15,999 nucleotides of DNA from Actinomycetes bacterium (GTDB lineage: Bacteria > Actinomycetota > Acidimicrobiia > Acidimicrobiales > Acidimicrobiaceae), in assembly GCA_021844725.1 (NCBI GenBank), contig JAKBSX010000015.1:1-15999 (forward strand). Direction: 5' to 3'. The position numbers and the translations under genes are program-made. Shown one piece after another: positions 14,210-15,999 of the stretch. Numbering within the stretch: position 1 is the stretch's first letter; each line of letters opens with the position of its first letter. The notes below the pieces were generated by a model. That model did no database searches. It was not told the origin of the DNA and saw only the letters and a program-made list of their open reading frames with translations.

Positions 14210-14514
14210 CCACGTCTCCCGTCAGGGTGTCCATGTTCCTTACGCAACTTCTTGGCGGCTTCCACAGCAGCACTGGAAACCATTTTCCCGAACAGTTTGA
14301 AATCGTCTATCATGACTTCGGACCACGCCTTCGCCACATTCTCAGGTCGCATTTCACCGGGTCGAGTGATTTGAGCATCAGGGTTGGTAGAGGCCCACAT
14401 TTCGATGATCCAATCAAACTGCCAAGCTGACATGCTCCTCATCTCTTCCCCAAATGGGTTGAGTTTAAGGATTTGGCTTACCGTCCACAGCCGTTGACTG
14501 AGCGGGTTCTTCAC
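14206..14514 (-). CDS. Tail-assembly chaperone, downstream (T-like) frame
   Basis: The frame opens after a TAG at 14553-14551 and ends at 14206. The first usable start is a GTG at 14514, which gives 102 residues, but its ribosome binding site is poor: GGA lies only one base upstream. It overlaps the end of the upstream chaperone gene by 50 bases and lies in the +1 frame relative to it. The sequence (SAWQFDWIIEMWASTNPDAQ ... KKLRKEHGHPDGRRG) is helical with a basic tail. This is the layout of lambda G/GT-type tail chaperones, where the second part is made only as a frameshift fusion that binds the tape measure. It overlaps the tape-measure start by ATGA. Independent translation from GTG cannot be ruled out. 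Confidence 0.72.
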   Translation of the reverse strand: MKNPLSQRLWTVSQILKLNPFGEEMRSMSAWQFDWIIEMWASTNPDAQITRPGEMRPENVAKAWSEVMIDDFKLFGKMVSSAAVEAAKKLRKEHGHPDGRRG

Positions 14515-14550
14515 TTCCGGTACGGCTTTTCCGAAACATGGCGAGGGCGT
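14465..14550 (-). other. Candidate programmed +1 frameshift window (best site AAAA at 14530-14527)
   Basis: The shift must happen after the TAG in the target frame (14553-14551) and before the TAA of the upstream frame (14467-14465). The target is the +1 (equivalently -2) frame. The best candidate is CGG AAA AGC, where a Lys tRNA on AAA can re-pair with AAA one base on. A CCC G further on is a second option. No Mu-like G-run for a -2 shift and no usable -1 slippery heptamer are present. Which site is used is inference. Confidence 0.5.
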
Positions 14551-14893
14551 CTAAATAAGCCTCATATACCTCCATAATCGGTGCGCTATCGGGAAATTGG
14601 TCAATGTCCACTACTGGCTTGCCGTCTTTGCCCGCACTGTAAGGCCATGTCGCGGTAGATCGTTGTAGCAAAATGGGAAACGTAGCCAGAGCTTCATACT
14701 TGAAGAAAGTATTGAAATCCAACCCATCGGCAGAACCGACATGTTCAGGGTCATCCTGTGCGCGAAGAAAACGAGCCAACGATCCAATGCGGGCTTCGTC
14801 ACGGAATGAGGGAATCTTGAACTGGTATGTTTCGCCAAGTACAGATACCGTGAGTTCCTGTTGTGTGAGTGGGTTTGATTGTTCTGTCGCCAT
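14465..14893 (-). CDS. Tail-assembly chaperone, upstream (G-like) frame (142 aa)
   Basis: This small acidic protein lies between tube and tape measure, where tail-assembly chaperones sit. Features are an N-terminal beta region (LTVSVLGETYQFKIPSFRDE), a helical middle (ARIGSLARFLRAQDD, FNTFFKYEALATFPILLQ) and a C-terminal helix EVYEAYLDALAMFRKS followed by a polar tail. These proteins coat the tape measure before the tube polymerises and are not in the virion. The ATG at 14893 is supported by GGAGG eight bases upstream, but that site lies in the 3' arm of a terminator-like hairpin. The last 29 codons overlap the downstream frame. At K122 the codons CGG AAA AGC give an AAAA run suited to +1 slippage. 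A fusion there would be about 228 residues. Confidence 0.78.
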   Translation of the reverse strand: MATEQSNPLTQQELTVSVLGETYQFKIPSFRDEARIGSLARFLRAQDDPEHVGSADGLDFNTFFKYEALATFPILLQRSTATWPYSAGKDGKPVVDIDQFPDSAPIMEVYEAYLDALAMFRKSRTGSEEPAQSTAVDGKPNP

Positions 14894-14894
14894 G

Positions 14895-14922
14895 AAAAAA
14901 GCCTCCGTTAGATGGAGGCTTT
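14895..14922 (-). terminator. Intrinsic terminator/attenuator overlapping a ribosome binding site
   Basis: AAAGCCTCC (14922-14914) and GGAGGCTTT (14906-14898) form a perfect 9-bp stem with a 7-base loop, followed by a U-tract of six T in total, partly in the stem, ending at 14895. The chaperone ATG starts two bases later, at 14893. GGAGG at 14906-14902 is at once the 3' arm of the stem and the chaperone's ribosome binding site. The element can therefore reduce both read-through and initiation after the abundantly needed tube gene. Confidence 0.75.
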
Positions 14923-14954
14923 AGTGTATAGACACTACTCAATTAAAACAAGTG

Positions 14955-15473
14955 TTACAAGCCAGCCACATTCAGCGCCGTACCAATGAGAGCCGCTTGC
15001 TCAATGGTCTGGATGGCCTGATTGCTGTTCAATATGCTGATACCCGCCGCATTTAGAATATCGAGCGCCTGGAATGCAACGCTCTGCGTGATCGGTTGAT
15101 TGGCTGGGATGTTCAAATTGAAGTTCTGAGCAACGGCCCCCACATAAGTCATGATCGGAACGGCGCTCTCGTTCATAATATGGAAGTCGAAGCTATTGTT
15201 GCTTAGCACCTCCAGCATGGACGACGGATAGCCAAGGAAACCAAGACCTTTCGTAGTAAGTTCAAATGAGTCGATAGAGACGGTAGGGGAAATTTTGAGC
15301 TGCTGAATTTCCTGCGGCTTTTCAGAACCGATCCCATACAGGCTTTCCGTACCCCAATCGTTACTGGCGCTTGAGGTTTGCCCGAAACCGACCACGATGT
15401 CGCCCAACATGATCGTGACCATGTTTCCATTGCGTACCCCATACGCCAACTGCTGTGCATTGAAACTAGGCAT
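14955..15473 (-). CDS. Tail tube protein (172 aa)
   Basis: It forms the inner tube through which DNA passes. The evidence is position (immediately after the sheath and before the chaperones, as in Mu, P2 and PBSX) plus a size typical of tube proteins. The sequence is beta-rich with a YGVRNGNMVTIMLGDIVVGF start, TESLYGIGSEKPQEIQQLKI and SIDSFELTTKGLGFLGYPSS, like the beta-sandwich and loop of tube subunits. A short helical end (QAIQTIEQAALIGTALNVAG) follows. The ATG at 15473 has AGGAG six bases upstream; this ribosome binding site overlaps the sheath TAG. A terminator-like hairpin follows, consistent with the tube needing more copies than the downstream proteins. No family-specific residue motif settles the call. 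Confidence 0.75.
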   Translation of the reverse strand: MPSFNAQQLAYGVRNGNMVTIMLGDIVVGFGQTSSASNDWGTESLYGIGSEKPQEIQQLKISPTVSIDSFELTTKGLGFLGYPSSMLEVLSNNSFDFHIMNESAVPIMTYVGAVAQNFNLNIPANQPITQSVAFQALDILNAAGISILNSNQAIQTIEQAALIGTALNVAGL

Positions 15474-15482
15474 GTTTTACTC

Positions 15483-15999
15483 CTACGCCGTCAGGCTCAA
15501 GGGTTGAATGGTGGTGTAAATCGTAACGAAATCGACCTGCCCGACGAATACCACATCCACAGTAACGGAAGCCGTACTCGTTTCCCCATTGTAATTGATA
15601 ACGAGGGTCTTTGGATTCCAGGAAGCTAATATACCGTTGCTTCCTTCAGTGTAAATAAGCGCGTTGAGCAATTTCTTCGCGGCATTCATAATGCGGCCCA
15701 TGCCTACCGAACTGGCGATTGAACCCGCATAAGGCTGAAGGACAGAGATCAGACTATACGCCAGGAAGTATCGGCATGACACCTGCTGGTTAAACACGTT
15801 CTCAGGGTTATTGTCAATTTGCCATGTCGTCATGTCACGGATAATCGTCGGAACACCTGTATGAGACGAAATATGAATCGGCATGACGCCTGTGTTAATC
15901 AATTGGTTGATTTCCGAAAGCGTCAACTGTACTTCTACGCCAGTTCCATTGAGGGGTTTGTAAGTCAACGGAATAGCCACGCGATTGCCACAAGCCATA
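15483..15999 (-). CDS. Tail sheath protein, C-terminal part (5' end beyond the window)
   Basis: Only the last 171 residues are present. The frame is open to the right edge, and the ATG at 15998 is probably internal, since sheath proteins are usually well over 350 residues. LTLSEINQLINTGVMPI, then SHTGVPTIIRDMTTW (residues about 45-59), fits the sheath C-terminal domain, where an N..G...I.......I.RdmTT pattern is conserved. The next segment (NVFNQQVSCRYFLAYSLISV) matches the long helix that follows, and the final strands (TASVTVDVVFVGQVDFVTIY) form the C-terminal arm. This arm joins neighbouring subunits in the contractile sheath. Its presence defines the tail as contractile. Confidence 0.8.
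   Translation of the reverse strand, partial: MACGNRVAIPLTYKPLNGTGVEVQLTLSEINQLINTGVMPIHISSHTGVPTIIRDMTTWQIDNNPENVFNQQVSCRYFLAYSLISVLQPYAGSIASSVGMGRIMNAAKKLLNALIYTEGSNGILASWNPKTLVINYNGETSTASVTVDVVFVGQVDFVTIYTTIQPLSLTA

Noticed and set aside
14500..14514. GTG at 14514 as the true start of a separate second chaperone gene
   Set aside because: Not excluded, but the GGA lies too close to the GTG to serve well, and gene order strongly favours a frameshift fusion.
14923..14954. Possible promoter in the AT-rich gap after the tube gene
   Set aside because: TTGTTT and TATACA are only 15 bases apart and a terminator follows almost at once; the match is too weak to annotate.

Overview
The window is one compact segment of a contractile-tailed bacteriophage (myovirus-type) structural operon. 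It could come from a free phage, a prophage or a tailocin-like relic: no head, lysis, integration or host gene is visible to decide. Every gene I can support is on the minus strand, so transcription runs from high to low coordinates. Most genes are joined by 1- to 4-base stop/start overlaps or gaps of 10 bases or less. The host must be a bacterium with peptidoglycan, because the tape measure carries a transglycosylase-like domain and a baseplate protein carries a LysM domain. Several strong GGAGG-type ribosome binding sites support this. I cannot name a genus.

Layout in transcription order. The C-terminal end of the tail sheath (cut by the right edge) and the tail tube come first. Then follow a tail-assembly chaperone pair (14893-14206) that looks like a G/GT frameshift arrangement, the tape measure (14209-11618), the baseplate hub (11618-9981) and a gpV/gp45-like spike with an HxH tip motif (9979-9185). 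Next are two unusual genes: a repeat-bearing fibre-like protein (9095-8436) and an 844-residue predicted beta-propeller protein (8432-5898). The baseplate then resumes with a 255-residue baseplate or adaptor-like protein, a 464-residue LysM plus gp25-like wedge protein, a J-like wedge protein and an I-like protein. The last part is adhesin-like: a 63-residue single-module protein, a 314-residue fibre-like protein, and a kelch-like 43-residue repeat protein that runs off the left edge.

How the genes work together: sheath, tube, chaperone and tape measure build the contractile tube. Hub, spike, LysM/gp25, J and I build the baseplate. The fibre-like and propeller proteins probably decorate the baseplate and contact the host surface. 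Only three gaps exceed 60 bases (1391-1471, 9096-9184, 14894-14954). Two hold hairpins whose 3' arm contains the downstream gene's ribosome binding site. Two share an identical 12-base motif upstream of fibre-like genes. The most noteworthy items are these hairpins, the probable +1 frameshift, the duplicated 61-residue module, and the propeller/repeat insertion inside the baseplate cluster.
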